A model generated the notes under the pieces. The model worked only from the letters and a program-made list of their open reading frames with translations, was not told where the DNA came from and searched no databases. Of a stretch of DNA of 64,000 bases, positions 1 through 8,907 are shown piece by piece. Position 1 is the first letter of the stretch. Each line of letters opens with the position of its first letter. This stretch comes from Shinella sumterensis (lineage in GTDB: Bacteria > Pseudomonadota > Alphaproteobacteria > Rhizobiales > Rhizobiaceae): the NCBI RefSeq assembly GCF_004514425.2, contig NZ_MYFN02000008.1, positions 1 through 64,000 of the forward strand, read 5' to 3'. The translations under genes and the position numbers were made by a program.

Positions 1-171
1 GCGCCACCGATAAAGCAGATTGGGCGCGACGCCATGGCGGCGAGCGGTCGAAGATACCGTCTCGCCTGGTTCGAAACTCTGCTCAATGATCGTCAGCTTT
101 TGCTCGGTTGTCCACCGCCTGCGGCGGACATCACCGGTCAGCAATTCAACGTGTCGATATGCGTTAGACAT
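1..171 (-). CDS. IS3-family transposase OrfA, partial at window edge
   Basis: This 57-codon fragment starts at the ATG at 171 and runs off the left edge. It has the helix-turn-helix of IS2-type OrfA (InsC) proteins: an RRRRW basic stretch, then TTEQKLTIIEQSFEPG, a segment closely similar to the IS2 protein, and VSSTARRHGVAPNLLYRWR as the recognition helix region. OrfA binds the element ends and is normally fused to OrfB by frameshifting to make the active transposase. OrfB would lie outside the window, so activity cannot be judged. Confidence 0.75.
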   Translation of the reverse strand, partial: MSNAYRHVELLTGDVRRRRWTTEQKLTIIEQSFEPGETVSSTARRHGVAPNLLYRWR

Positions 172-244
172 AAGCCTGTCCTCAAGCCTGTGCTTGAGCC
201 TTTCTGCTTATGCCGACTGTCCGGTCGAAAGTGGGGGCAGTTCA
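1..244 (-). mobile_element. IS3-family (IS2-type) insertion sequence, terminal part
   Basis: The first 244 bases look like one end of an insertion sequence that continues beyond the left edge. On the minus strand the sequence begins TGAACTGCCCCCACTTTC at 244, a TG-starting, C-rich end resembling the termini of IS2-type IS3 elements. An OrfA-type reading frame starts 73 bases inside it. The opposite end, the OrfB transposase and any target duplication are not visible. The boundary at 244 is inferred from the terminal motif only. The element lies directly upstream of the polysaccharide island. Confidence 0.6.
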
Positions 245-386
245 CCGACTCAATACGTCATGACGAGATGTCCTTCTTTATTTGTGCAAACCAGCCCGGC
301 TCTCACAAAAAATGGATCGGTGCGCATCCCAAAAGTGACAATGCCGTGCTAGGCCTCGCCGAGGAAAGCGAAGCGAGGGCGCTACT

Positions 387-2342
387 TTGTCACAAGATGC
401 AATGCGATATCGCCCGGAAGTCGACGGCCTGCGTGCCGTCGCAGTTACCCTGGTCCTCCTCTTTCACCTCGGCTCCACTACAGTCTCCGGAGGCTTCATC
501 GGCGTTGACGTGTTCTTTGTGATCAGCGGCTTCCTCATCACCAGCAAAATCCTGCATGACCTTGAAAAAGGACACTTTTCGATCACCGAATTCTACATCG
601 CACGTATTCGGCGGATTGCCCCCGCACTGCTTGCAACAATCATCGCCACCTGCGTCATCGCCGCTCTGATCTATTCACCGGCTGCCTTGAAGGAACTGGC
701 CGAGAGCGCATTTTCGGCGATTTTGTCGGTTTCGAATATCTACTTTTGGCAGACAAGCGGTTACTTCGATGCAGCGGCAGATACCAAGGCGTTACTGCAC
801 ACATGGTCACTTGGGGTGGAAGAGCAGTTTTATTTCATATGGCCGCTGCTGTTGGTTTGGCTATTTCGGCACAAGCTAGTTCGGCCTGTTGTTTTTCTGC
901 CCCTGATTATAGCGTCCACCGTCGCGGCCGAGATTATACTCCAAAGAGACCCTACCGCCGCATATTTTCTTTTGCCCGCACGTTTCAGCGAACTCGCCTT
1001 GGGCGGACTTATCGTGCTTGCCGGTACAAGCCAGCACGGTGCTCGGGTTCGCGAAGGCGGTTTCCTTCTGGGGCTTCTTCTCATTCTCGTCCCGGCAGTC
1101 GTATATACGCAGGAAACGAGATTTCCAGGCATAACCGCGCTTCTTCCCTGCCTCGGCGCCGGCGCTGTCATATATTTCGGCTCAAAAGCGGCCTCGGCCT
1201 CTGTTCTATCGAACCGTTTGTGCGTCTTCGTTGGAAAGATCAGCTACTCACTTTATCTTGTCCATTGGCCAGTTATCGTTATGGCCAAATACTATTTGAT
1301 GCGTGATCTCAACGCGGCAGAGACGATGCTGGCTGCTGGCGCCATTCTTCTGCTTTCATTCCTGAGCTATCGTTTTGTGGAGATGCCATTCCGCAGACGG
1401 GGGATGACGAGCTTCAGAATCCCAACAAGACCCTTGCTGATTGCCGTTACCGCAACCCTCGCCGTCGCGTGCCTACCTCTTACCTGGGCTGCCATTGACG
1501 GAATGGCCTGGCGCAGCCCTTCCACGCTCCGGGAATTGCGCTATATCGGCGAACCGAAGAAATTCCATTCAGCCTATTACGGCGGGCATTCCTGTAAGAT
1601 TCCGAGATGCGAGACACAGCCAGGCTCAGGAAAGGCGACCATTTATCTACTGGGAGACTCTCATGCACGGGCGCTTGCTGAGGGACTCAAAGCAGAGATC
1701 CCTGAAGTTAACTTCATCATATATGCTCCAAGCGCATGCCTTTTCGTCTCGGAAACGTATATCACGGCACGGGGCTCTGCATCTTGTGCCGAGGCAAGAC
1801 GAGACGCTTTCAACGAGATAAAAAAGCACCCGGCACCAGTTCTAATCCACCAATCCTGGCTGGGGCACGTGGAGCTACCTGTCTACAGCAACAAGGATCC
1901 TTCCGACATACTCGACACTCGGGGACCGGAAAAATTTGCGCGCTTTGTCGCGGATCAAATCGATATCCTGCGGCGGGATTCAAAAACACCGGTCTTAGTT
2001 GTGGGGGCGGTCCCGATGAGCGGCATGACCGTTTCGCCAGTCGATTGCGCAACGCGACCGCTCAAAACCGATTTCGACTGCAGCCGCGGCGACCGCTCAG
2101 CTCAGTCCATCGCCTCGAAAGAAGAGTTCAACAAGAGACTGAAAGCCGCCTTGTCGGGCATTGCGCGCTTCACCGATCCCTTCGATTTTCTCTGCAACGA
2201 CGGAAGCTGTATGAACTTCACCGCGGGCGGAAAGCCAGTCTATTCCGACAACGGGCATCTTTCGATATGGGGCAGCAGACTTTTGATTTCCGGCATGCGT
2301 GATCGTGGATACCTGGTCATGCAAGAGCAGCCTGCCAGCTAA
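387..2342 (+). CDS. OafA/YrhL-type acyltransferase with C-terminal SGNH domain
   Basis: A 651-residue membrane O-acyltransferase of the acyltransferase-3 family, expected to acetylate a surface glycan. The N-terminal half is polytopic and shows the family hallmarks: R16 and H27 in an R-X10-H arrangement, FFVISGFL near residues 43-50, EEQFYFIWPLL near 155, and SLYLVHWP near 290. The C-terminal third is a periplasmic SGNH hydrolase-like domain with GDSH near residue 423 and an NGHLS motif (catalytic Asp/His) near 622-625. The TTG at 387 is preceded by GCGAGGG at a good distance. The ATG at 402 is an alternative that keeps both motifs but lacks a clear ribosome site. It is convergent with the glycan operon and probably decorates its product. 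Substrate and acyl group are unknown. Confidence 0.88.
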   Translation: MSQDAMRYRPEVDGLRAVAVTLVLLFHLGSTTVSGGFIGVDVFFVISGFLITSKILHDLEKGHFSITEFYIARIRRIAPALLATIIATCVIAALIYSPAALKELAESAFSAILSVSNIYFWQTSGYFDAAADTKALLHTWSLGVEEQFYFIWPLLLVWLFRHKLVRPVVFLPLIIASTVAAEIILQRDPTAAYFLLPARFSELALGGLIVLAGTSQHGARVREGGFLLGLLLILVPAVVYTQETRFPGITALLPCLGAGAVIYFGSKAASASVLSNRLCVFVGKISYSLYLVHWPVIVMAKYYLMRDLNAAETMLAAGAILLLSFLSYRFVEMPFRRRGMTSFRIPTRPLLIAVTATLAVACLPLTWAAIDGMAWRSPSTLRELRYIGEPKKFHSAYYGGHSCKIPRCETQPGSGKATIYLLGDSHARALAEGLKAEIPEVNFIIYAPSACLFVSETYITARGSASCAEARRDAFNEIKKHPAPVLIHQSWLGHVELPVYSNKDPSDILDTRGPEKFARFVADQIDILRRDSKTPVLVVGAVPMSGMTVSPVDCATRPLKTDFDCSRGDRSAQSIASKEEFNKRLKAALSGIARFTDPFDFLCNDGSCMNFTAGGKPVYSDNGHLSIWGSRLLISGMRDRGYLVMQEQPAS

Positions 2343-2356
2343 GCAATCAATTTAAT

Positions 2357-4012
2357 CTAAGGATTTGAATAGATCGCCAGATCGCCAAACCTCCGCAGAG
2401 TTGGAAATGCGGGGTCAGAGAATCCAGCGATTGCGTCGACAACAACGACGTCGGCTCCGACGCTCGAGCCGAAAGCAAGCCACGCCCTTTGCTTTTCCGG
2501 TCCATCCGGCATCAAGGCTATGGCCTTGTAGGTTTCCATATTGCTCAAATTGTCGGTGAGTTTTTTATGGTTGGAATAGGCTAGCCATCCAGTGTCTTTC
2601 CAGTCGAATGCAAGCTCCCGGCGCGCATAGGAACGGATCTGCAGACCAAACTCTGGTGAGAAGACCTTGCCTGGAAACGCCTCGCTGTCAGATAGTTCGG
2701 CAAGGACGCGCTGCAAGTCTGTTTCGCCTGTGGTCGGGCAAATCGGATGTGCTTTGAGCCAGCACTTTATCCCCGCCAGCACATTATCATTCTGACGATA
2801 GCGGGGGCTAAGCTGGCTTGCAGCTATCCAGACCGTAGCAAGGGCGAGGGAAACGAAAATTTGCATCGCCTTGGTCGCCCTGACGTGATGCGCGACACTC
2901 CAGAATGCGATGAGCAGCAGCATAGGTACCAGATAACGGAGACCGCGGACGAGGTCCATTTGCATCGGGGTACGGCCCATCGCGCGGGCAACTCCCGCCT
3001 CGATGACAGGAACTCCTCCAGCAAGAAATGCAATCGCCAGAGTGAAGACCAATATCATCCTGACTTTCGACCGTATCTCGCTGTCATTTCGGCGAAGAAG
3101 CAAGCAGGCCCCAATCGTTGCACAGATCGGCAGGACAAGGCGCCAGCCACCAAAGGCGCGCGTGACAGCCGCCAAAACACCGTTCACTGGATCGGTGTAG
3201 TCGCTGGAATAACGTAGTTCCCAAGCCATTCGTACGAGCTGCGGATCCGCGCCAACCGCCGCTTCCCGGATTCCTAAATAGTATTGCCAGATGTTAGGGA
3301 GAGCGAATGCCAGAAAGACGATCCCACCCAGGGCAGCGCGCAAAACGAGGAGCGGCAGCTGCTTCTTTTCGTATTGGGACGCCATCATGGCTAGGAGCAG
3401 TGCAAGGGCGATCGGCGGCCCGGACGCGGGATGAAGCCACATGGCCATGCCCATCAGCAGGAACACACCCATCCAGTCCAGCACCCGCGGACGAGCTTCC
3501 AGGGCGGCAAGGATGATCAGAGGAAGGACGGCGCTGAACATTTGCCGCGCCTGAGGCTCATTGAACAACCCCCAGTAGTCCCCGCTTAAGACCGGGATCG
3601 CGACAGCGCAGCTCACCGTAAACGCTGCCGCACAAATGCTTGAGCGATAGAGTCGATACGCAAGGAAAAACCAAGAAAATAGGAACAGCGCCACCACGAG
3701 AATATTCAGTGCGCGGTACCAAGTAGAGAAGTTGCCGCTCCCCAGGGACTCAACGAGGTAGAAGAACCACACGCTTGCATTATTGTAGAATTTATAGTTT
3801 TGCGGCGAAGAAAAGAGAAAATCGCCCGCATAGATTGAAGGTTCATACTGGGCGAGCGCGCGTGATATGGTTATGAGGGTGTCACTACCGAAATCCAGCA
3901 CATCAACCTGCCGGAATGAGCCGGAAAAATCCGCTACGCCGACAACCAATGCAACTACGGCAGCAACGATCGAAACCGCCAGTTCTCCGCGCTGACCTGT
4001 TGCCGCCGACAT
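2357..4012 (-). CDS. large polytopic membrane protein, glycan operon, unknown function
   Basis: A 551-residue protein with about ten or more hydrophobic segments, the first at roughly residues 12-28, and a hydrophilic C-terminal domain of about 150 residues. I do not recognise the family. An extracytoplasmic acidic loop (residues 35-75, containing FGSDTL and AQYEP) between the first two membrane segments resembles the layout of GT-C glycosyltransferases, but no diagnostic motif is certain. A Wzy-like polymerase or GT-C transferase is possible from position alone. It is the last gene of the operon and starts one base after the stop of the GT2 gene, so it is almost certainly co-translated. Base composition is lower in GC than the core genes to the right. 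Confidence 0.75.
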   Translation of the reverse strand: MSAATGQRGELAVSIVAAVVALVVGVADFSGSFRQVDVLDFGSDTLITISRALAQYEPSIYAGDFLFSSPQNYKFYNNASVWFFYLVESLGSGNFSTWYRALNILVVALFLFSWFFLAYRLYRSSICAAAFTVSCAVAIPVLSGDYWGLFNEPQARQMFSAVLPLIILAALEARPRVLDWMGVFLLMGMAMWLHPASGPPIALALLLAMMASQYEKKQLPLLVLRAALGGIVFLAFALPNIWQYYLGIREAAVGADPQLVRMAWELRYSSDYTDPVNGVLAAVTRAFGGWRLVLPICATIGACLLLRRNDSEIRSKVRMILVFTLAIAFLAGGVPVIEAGVARAMGRTPMQMDLVRGLRYLVPMLLLIAFWSVAHHVRATKAMQIFVSLALATVWIAASQLSPRYRQNDNVLAGIKCWLKAHPICPTTGETDLQRVLAELSDSEAFPGKVFSPEFGLQIRSYARRELAFDWKDTGWLAYSNHKKLTDNLSNMETYKAIALMPDGPEKQRAWLAFGSSVGADVVVVDAIAGFSDPAFPTLRRFGDLAIYSNP

Positions 4013-4013
4013 T

Positions 4014-4826
4014 TCAACTCCCTCTCGGATCTACTTTACTCAAAACGCGCTTGGCGACTCGCCGCCAAGACAAAGGCAACAGGCTTGTTATCAGCGGAAC
4101 GACGACTCCCATGTAGGCGACAGGGCCAGCGCCGATCTTGCGGCACCCCCTAAGTCCTATCTTCGCCTGCTGCCACATGGCCGTGGCGCTGTTCTTGCGA
4201 AAGGTCTCAGCCGTTTCCCTATACAGCAGGAGAGCCTCAGGCAGATTATCGATTTTCATTCCGCTGGCGACCACCCGAAACCACAAATCATAGTCCTGCC
4301 GGCGGCGCAGTGTTTCATCGTATCCGGCCAGTTGCTTGATCTTGTCCGCTCGGAAGACAACCGTCGGGTGGATGACCGGGTTGGTCCAAACAAGATCGGC
4401 GTTTTTGCGAACGCCCACCGGCATACGCCTGATACGACCCGTTCGCCGCCCACTTTCATCTATGTCCTCAGAAAAAGTGCCCAGGACGTCGATTTCGGGA
4501 TGCGCCTGCAAGTAATCCATCTGCCTCTGGAGACGCTGAGGCAACGCAATATCGTCGGCATCCATTCGCGCGACGAACTGTGCGCGGGTTTGCGCAAGAC
4601 CGATATTAAGCGCGCGCGCCAACCCACCATTGGCTTCACAATTCACAACCCTGATTCGCGCATCGCGTGCCGCGCAGTGCTGCAATATATCGACCGTACG
4701 ATCGGTTGAGCCGTCGTTAACGACCAGTAATTCGAAATCGGTATAGGTCTGATTGAGAATGCTGTCCAAAGCAGACTTTAGATACCGCTCATCATTATAT
4801 GTCGCCATCAACACACACAATTTCAT
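4014..4826 (-). CDS. family 2 glycosyltransferase (GT-A fold)
   Basis: A 270-residue cytoplasmic glycosyltransferase that should transfer one sugar from a nucleotide donor to a growing lipid-linked glycan. The GT2 nucleotide-binding core is plain: CVLMATYNDERYL at residues 4-16, VVNDGSTD at 35-42, and the metal-binding RMDADD at 87-92. A single hydrophobic segment near the C-terminus (around 240-255) may anchor it to the membrane. The ATG at 4826 overlaps the stop of the upstream GT4 gene by four bases, indicating translational coupling. Donor and acceptor specificity cannot be read from the sequence. Confidence 0.9.
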   Translation of the reverse strand: MKLCVLMATYNDERYLKSALDSILNQTYTDFELLVVNDGSTDRTVDILQHCAARDARIRVVNCEANGGLARALNIGLAQTRAQFVARMDADDIALPQRLQRQMDYLQAHPEIDVLGTFSEDIDESGRRTGRIRRMPVGVRKNADLVWTNPVIHPTVVFRADKIKQLAGYDETLRRRQDYDLWFRVVASGMKIDNLPEALLLYRETAETFRKNSATAMWQQAKIGLRGCRKIGAGPVAYMGVVVPLITSLLPLSWRRVAKRVLSKVDPRGS

Positions 4827-5971
4827 ACGCGACCTCTCATCAAGTTTCCAACGAGGGTCTCGTACTGGGCGAACACACGCTGCTCTGAAAAATCCTCCGA
4901 CCGGGCTTTAAGCACATTCGCAGGCATGGGCGACTGCCATGCCGTCACCATCGCAGTTGATAGTGCCGGGACATCGTCGACCGGAACAAGATAGCCGTAG
5001 CGTCCATCTTCAAGAATCTCCTTCGGCCCGCTCGGGCAGTCTGTGGCTACTGGCGTCGTGCCACAACCGAGTGCCTGGATAAGCGCGTTCGGCAAGCCTT
5101 CCCATCGGCTGGCAAGAACGAATACATTCGATTGGCGAATGATAGGCAAGGGATTGGCGACATAGCCGGCAAAGTCGACCGCTGCGGAGATGCCGAGGAT
5201 CGATGCCAAGGCCTGCAATTCGGCCAGGAGAGTTCCCTCCCCCATGATGATTAAACGCGCACCGGCAACGCGATGATGAACATCGGCAAAAGCCCGCAGG
5301 AGAACATCGTATCCCTTTTCGGGACCTAATCGACCGCATGCGACATAAAGGGGTCCTGCCGTCTCATGCTGAAAGCGATACGCGGCCTTTTCGACTGATC
5401 TGCCATGAAACCCTTCGTCTATGGTCGGGTTGAGCAGGACATGGACCTTTCCGCGCGGCAGGCCTAGATTTCCAACGAGATCTTGCGCGACTCCCTCCGA
5501 GGGAGCGATTACGGCATCCGCAAGCGGATACACCCACTTGGCGAGTTGGCACAGCAGACGACCCAATACGCCGCCGCGCCTTGATCTTGCTCCGATCGTT
5601 GTGGTTTCCCTGATAACGCATAAAACACGCTTGCCAAATGCAAGCCGGGCGGCAAGCAACGTGACGACATTCGCAACAAGCAATGTGCTTAAGACTATCG
5701 CTGGCTTCGAGCGGCGAAGCCGAAGAGCCAAGGCGAATATGCAGACTGGATAAAGCAACTTGTGGCCAATCGTACCCAGTATCCCTCTCACCCGAAATGG
5801 TTTGGCTTCATTCAAAGCCTGACGTGTCGGATCAAGCAGCAAGACGTCGATAAGATTGTTCGTCGTTTCGAGATGCCGGGCAAATGCCAAGGCAATCTGT
5901 TGTGCGCCCCCCCTGGCGAGGTTGGTCACCACAACGACGGTCGAACGGTCGTTAACAGGCTTAAAGGTCAT
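4823..5971 (-). CDS. family 4 glycosyltransferase (GT-B fold), altered EX7E motif
   Basis: A 382-residue GT4 transferase. The N-terminal domain has the acceptor-side motif NLARGGAQQIAL, and the C-terminal Rossmann domain has ACGRLGPEKGYDVLL followed by SRWEGLPNALIQALGCG. In this last motif the usual EX7E reads E-X7-Q, so the second glutamate is replaced; the neighbouring GT4 keeps it. The start is set at the ATG at 5971, which overlaps the upstream stop (5968-5970) by four bases; the longer frame from 6010 would overlap that gene by 43 bases. It probably adds one sugar to the repeat unit. Whether the Gln substitution lowers activity is unknown. Confidence 0.88.
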   Translation of the reverse strand: MTFKPVNDRSTVVVVTNLARGGAQQIALAFARHLETTNNLIDVLLLDPTRQALNEAKPFRVRGILGTIGHKLLYPVCIFALALRLRRSKPAIVLSTLLVANVVTLLAARLAFGKRVLCVIRETTTIGARSRRGGVLGRLLCQLAKWVYPLADAVIAPSEGVAQDLVGNLGLPRGKVHVLLNPTIDEGFHGRSVEKAAYRFQHETAGPLYVACGRLGPEKGYDVLLRAFADVHHRVAGARLIIMGEGTLLAELQALASILGISAAVDFAGYVANPLPIIRQSNVFVLASRWEGLPNALIQALGCGTTPVATDCPSGPKEILEDGRYGYLVPVDDVPALSTAMVTAWQSPMPANVLKARSEDFSEQRVFAQYETLVGNLMRGRV

Positions 5972-7062
5972 GATCTTTCGGCAATAAGCGAGCGAATGAG
6001 CGTCTCCCATTCGCTCGCGATCGCTTCTATATTCAGCCTCCGGCTGACCGATGCCGCTTCCCGTCCCATGGCTTCACGCTGTTGCGGATGACAGATCATA
6101 TTCTCCATTGCTTCAGCAAGTTTTTCCACGTTATCGGCCTCGACAAGAAGACCATTCTTACCATGGTCAATTAGTTCGCCGGGGCCGAAGGGACAGTCGA
6201 AGCTGATGCAGGGCAACCCCATGCTCATTGCCTCTACAAGTGCATTGGGAAATCCCTCATGCCTTGAAGACAGGACGAACATGCCAGCGGACTTGAGACA
6301 CGTCTCCGGCGTCCGTGTGAAGCCTTCCAGAGTGATCCTGTCACCGTACGGGCTTTGCGCAATCTGTCGTTCAAGGCCCGGACGATAATCACCTTCACCA
6401 TAGATGCGCAGACGCCAATCCGGGTAGGTTCCTGCAATCCTGTTGAACGCGTCGATCAGCATGTCATGACCCTTGACCTGGTTTAGTCGACCGAGGGTCA
6501 CAATCGTCTTTTCGGCAACCCGGTCGGTAACCGTCGCCGGCAATCGGATAGCGGGGTTGTAAATGACCGCTTTCTTTTGGTCATCGAGCCACGGATAAGC
6601 TTGTCTCACGCCTTCGCTCACGAAAACGACCTTATCCGCAAATGGGTAGATCAGTCGGCGAATACGCGCGCCCCGAGCGTTTATCTTCTGCTTGTCCGGG
6701 TTGGTCCGCTCCGAAATGATGAACGGCATGGAGAAGAACGGCTTTACGGCGAGGGCGCGGAAATTTATGCCCGTCACGAAACTGATGACGACATCAGGCT
6801 TGAATTCCCGGATTACCTTTCCAGTAGCATAAATGGTCTTGAAGTATTTTATGTAGCGCTGATGCCGGCGGCGAGCTGAATACCCGAGATCGAATGCTAC
6901 TCTGGCAATCTCCGGTTCCAGCTTATAAAAGTCGCTTGCTTCTTCACGAACTGTCGCAACACAGATCTGAAAGCCCTTTTGGCTCCAATAATTTGCCAAC
7001 CGGCTGACCACGCGCTCTGCCCCGCCCATGCGCAACGAACCGATCAAGAACAGGATTCGCAT
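5968..7062 (-). CDS. family 4 glycosyltransferase (GT-B fold)
   Basis: A 364-residue GT4 enzyme. The N-terminus reads MRILFLIGSLRMGGAERVV, the classic start of this family, so I take the ATG at 7062 rather than the GTG at 7089; it has GGAG eight bases upstream. The C-terminal domain shows VTLGRLNQVKGHDMLI and SSRHEGFPNALVEAMSMG, with the intact EX7E motif. It lies 98 bases after the ABC transporter stop and overlaps the next GT4 gene by four bases. It is expected to act at the inner face of the cytoplasmic membrane on an undecaprenyl-linked acceptor. Specificity is unknown. Confidence 0.92.
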   Translation of the reverse strand: MRILFLIGSLRMGGAERVVSRLANYWSQKGFQICVATVREEASDFYKLEPEIARVAFDLGYSARRRHQRYIKYFKTIYATGKVIREFKPDVVISFVTGINFRALAVKPFFSMPFIISERTNPDKQKINARGARIRRLIYPFADKVVFVSEGVRQAYPWLDDQKKAVIYNPAIRLPATVTDRVAEKTIVTLGRLNQVKGHDMLIDAFNRIAGTYPDWRLRIYGEGDYRPGLERQIAQSPYGDRITLEGFTRTPETCLKSAGMFVLSSRHEGFPNALVEAMSMGLPCISFDCPFGPGELIDHGKNGLLVEADNVEKLAEAMENMICHPQQREAMGREAASVSRRLNIEAIASEWETLIRSLIAERS

Positions 7063-7160
7063 TACCACTCCGTTATTCGTTCGGACCACAATAGAACGGC
7101 CGTGTAACGCCTCGGCGAACGATCGTTAGCGCTCCCAGTCGACACATGCGCGGGCCTTCC

Positions 7161-8900
7161 TCAATCCACCTGCTTGGACGAACCGGACAAATCTATAAGT
7201 TCATCTGCTGCCGACAGCGACTCCAGCCGATGAGCAATCATGATTACAGTCTTGCTGTGACCAATATTGTTGATTGCAGCCATGACCTCCCTCTCCGTGT
7301 CCATATCAAGCGCACTCGTGGCCTCATCCAAAACAAGCACAGGACGGTCAAGGTAAAGTGCCCGAGCAATTCCCACACGCTGCCTTTGCCCCCCAGACAG
7401 GCGCACGCCATTCTCACCTAGCAGTGTATCCAGCCCCTCTGGAAGATCGTTCTCTACGAATTCCTGCAGGGCCGTTAACCTTATGGCCTCCTGCAATCTT
7501 TTCTCATCAATCTGACTATCGGGTACGCCGAATGCGATATTCCTCCGGATGGAATCGTCGGAAAGATAGATGTGCTGGCTGACATAAGCGACGTTCTTCT
7601 GCCACGCCCTTACGTTTTCCGGCCCCAGCTTAACTCCGTCGATGAAGATTTCCCCTCCCGTCGGCTGCAACAAGCCGATCAGCACGTCCACAAGAGTTGT
7701 CTTTCCCGCGCCACTTTTCCCGACGATGCCGACAATCGAGTTGGCACGGATTGTCAGGTTAAAATCTCGAAAAACGGGGCGTAGCGCCCCGTTATAAGAG
7801 AAGCTTGCGTTCTTAAGCACAATACTGTGTTCGAACGGCAGGCGGGGTTGGCGATCATCGACCGGATGCCTTCCGGAAGCTGGCAGCGTCGCATGTAATT
7901 CTTGGTGTATGCGCGTCAGCACTATGCTGTTGAAGCGAATCTTGGTGACAGACGAGAAAATGGCCTGGAAGTTCGGCATCAGGCGATATCCCGCCACGGC
8001 GTAAAGCGTGACAATGGGGAGCGTTCCCTGCAAGTCGCTGGTTTGCGAAAGCTTATACAGGACAACGAACAGCAGGCCTCCGAAGGCAAAACTTTCAAGG
8101 GCGTATCGCGGCAACTCAGCTGCCATCACGGCCAAGGCATTCGCACGGATCTGGTCCCGCGAAGGTCGCTCGAAGAGCTTCACATATAGACTTTCCTGCC
8201 CGGTAAGTTTTACATTCTTGATTCCCTGCAATGCTTCATTGACAATCTTGTGCCGGATCGTCTGGGCGTTAGAACGAAGCATTCCGATGCGTGACAACCA
8301 TCTGCGAATGAAGATGTAAACGAGGGCATAGGCTCCGCCAAGCACCAGCACTGTCGCGATGGCCAGGATCGGGTCAGCAATGAAGATCAGCCCGATAACC
8401 GCGATGCAGATAAGTGAGCGCGACAGCACATCCAGAACCGGGATGAGGTAGCTGCTGATCAGAATCTGGACTTCACCAAGGACGAGTTTCCTCAATTCAG
8501 AGGAATTGCGCTCAATGAAGAAAATATACGGCTGATTCAGGTACTGCTCGAATAGCAGGATAGAAATGCTGTGTCCCCAGCGTCCAGAAAATCTGTTGCT
8601 GGCCCAACTGCTGACGGCCTTCGCGGCATTTCCCAACATTAGCAAAGAAAATGTCAGAATCCCCAAAAATATCAGGAAGCTTCTTGAGGAAGAAAATCCT
8701 AATATGTCATAGACGCCTTTGATAATCTTGTTGGTCGTTATCGTGTCCGGGGACGACAGAACGGCCATGAAGGGCAATATCGATGCGACGCCTACCAGCT
8801 CAAACATTGCCACGAAGGTCGTCAATGCAAAAAGTACAGCAGCCTGAAGCCTTTGCCGCTTTGTCAGCAGGCTGTAAATCTTGTGCATTTGCCCAAACAT
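7161..8900 (-). CDS. ABC transporter, fused permease and ATPase (PglK/MsbA-type flippase)
   Basis: A 579-residue half-transporter: six-helix permease over residues about 20-310, then an ATPase domain. Walker A GKSGAGKTT is near residue 390, the signature LSGGQRQRVGIARAL near 500, Walker B PVLVLDEATSALD near 520, and the switch histidine in MIAHRLESL near 555. The N-terminal sequence MHKIYSLLTKRQR resembles PglK-type lipid-linked oligosaccharide flippases. With no Wzx-like gene visible, it is the best candidate for moving the glycan-lipid across the membrane. The ATG at 8900 lies seven bases after the epimerase stop. MHKIYS at 8888 is an alternative start. Confidence 0.9.
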   Translation of the reverse strand: MFGQMHKIYSLLTKRQRLQAAVLFALTTFVAMFELVGVASILPFMAVLSSPDTITTNKIIKGVYDILGFSSSRSFLIFLGILTFSLLMLGNAAKAVSSWASNRFSGRWGHSISILLFEQYLNQPYIFFIERNSSELRKLVLGEVQILISSYLIPVLDVLSRSLICIAVIGLIFIADPILAIATVLVLGGAYALVYIFIRRWLSRIGMLRSNAQTIRHKIVNEALQGIKNVKLTGQESLYVKLFERPSRDQIRANALAVMAAELPRYALESFAFGGLLFVVLYKLSQTSDLQGTLPIVTLYAVAGYRLMPNFQAIFSSVTKIRFNSIVLTRIHQELHATLPASGRHPVDDRQPRLPFEHSIVLKNASFSYNGALRPVFRDFNLTIRANSIVGIVGKSGAGKTTLVDVLIGLLQPTGGEIFIDGVKLGPENVRAWQKNVAYVSQHIYLSDDSIRRNIAFGVPDSQIDEKRLQEAIRLTALQEFVENDLPEGLDTLLGENGVRLSGGQRQRVGIARALYLDRPVLVLDEATSALDMDTEREVMAAINNIGHSKTVIMIAHRLESLSAADELIDLSGSSKQVD

Positions 8901-8907
8901 GAGAAGC

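Noticed and set aside
34-522. 162-codon plus-strand frame overlapping the IS end and the acyltransferase
   Set aside because: It crosses the inferred IS boundary and overlaps a clear OafA gene in another phase, with no protein-like features.
830-1306. Long frames antisense to or out of phase with the acyltransferase
   Set aside because: They are Arg/Ser/Pro-rich shadow translations without start signals or domains.
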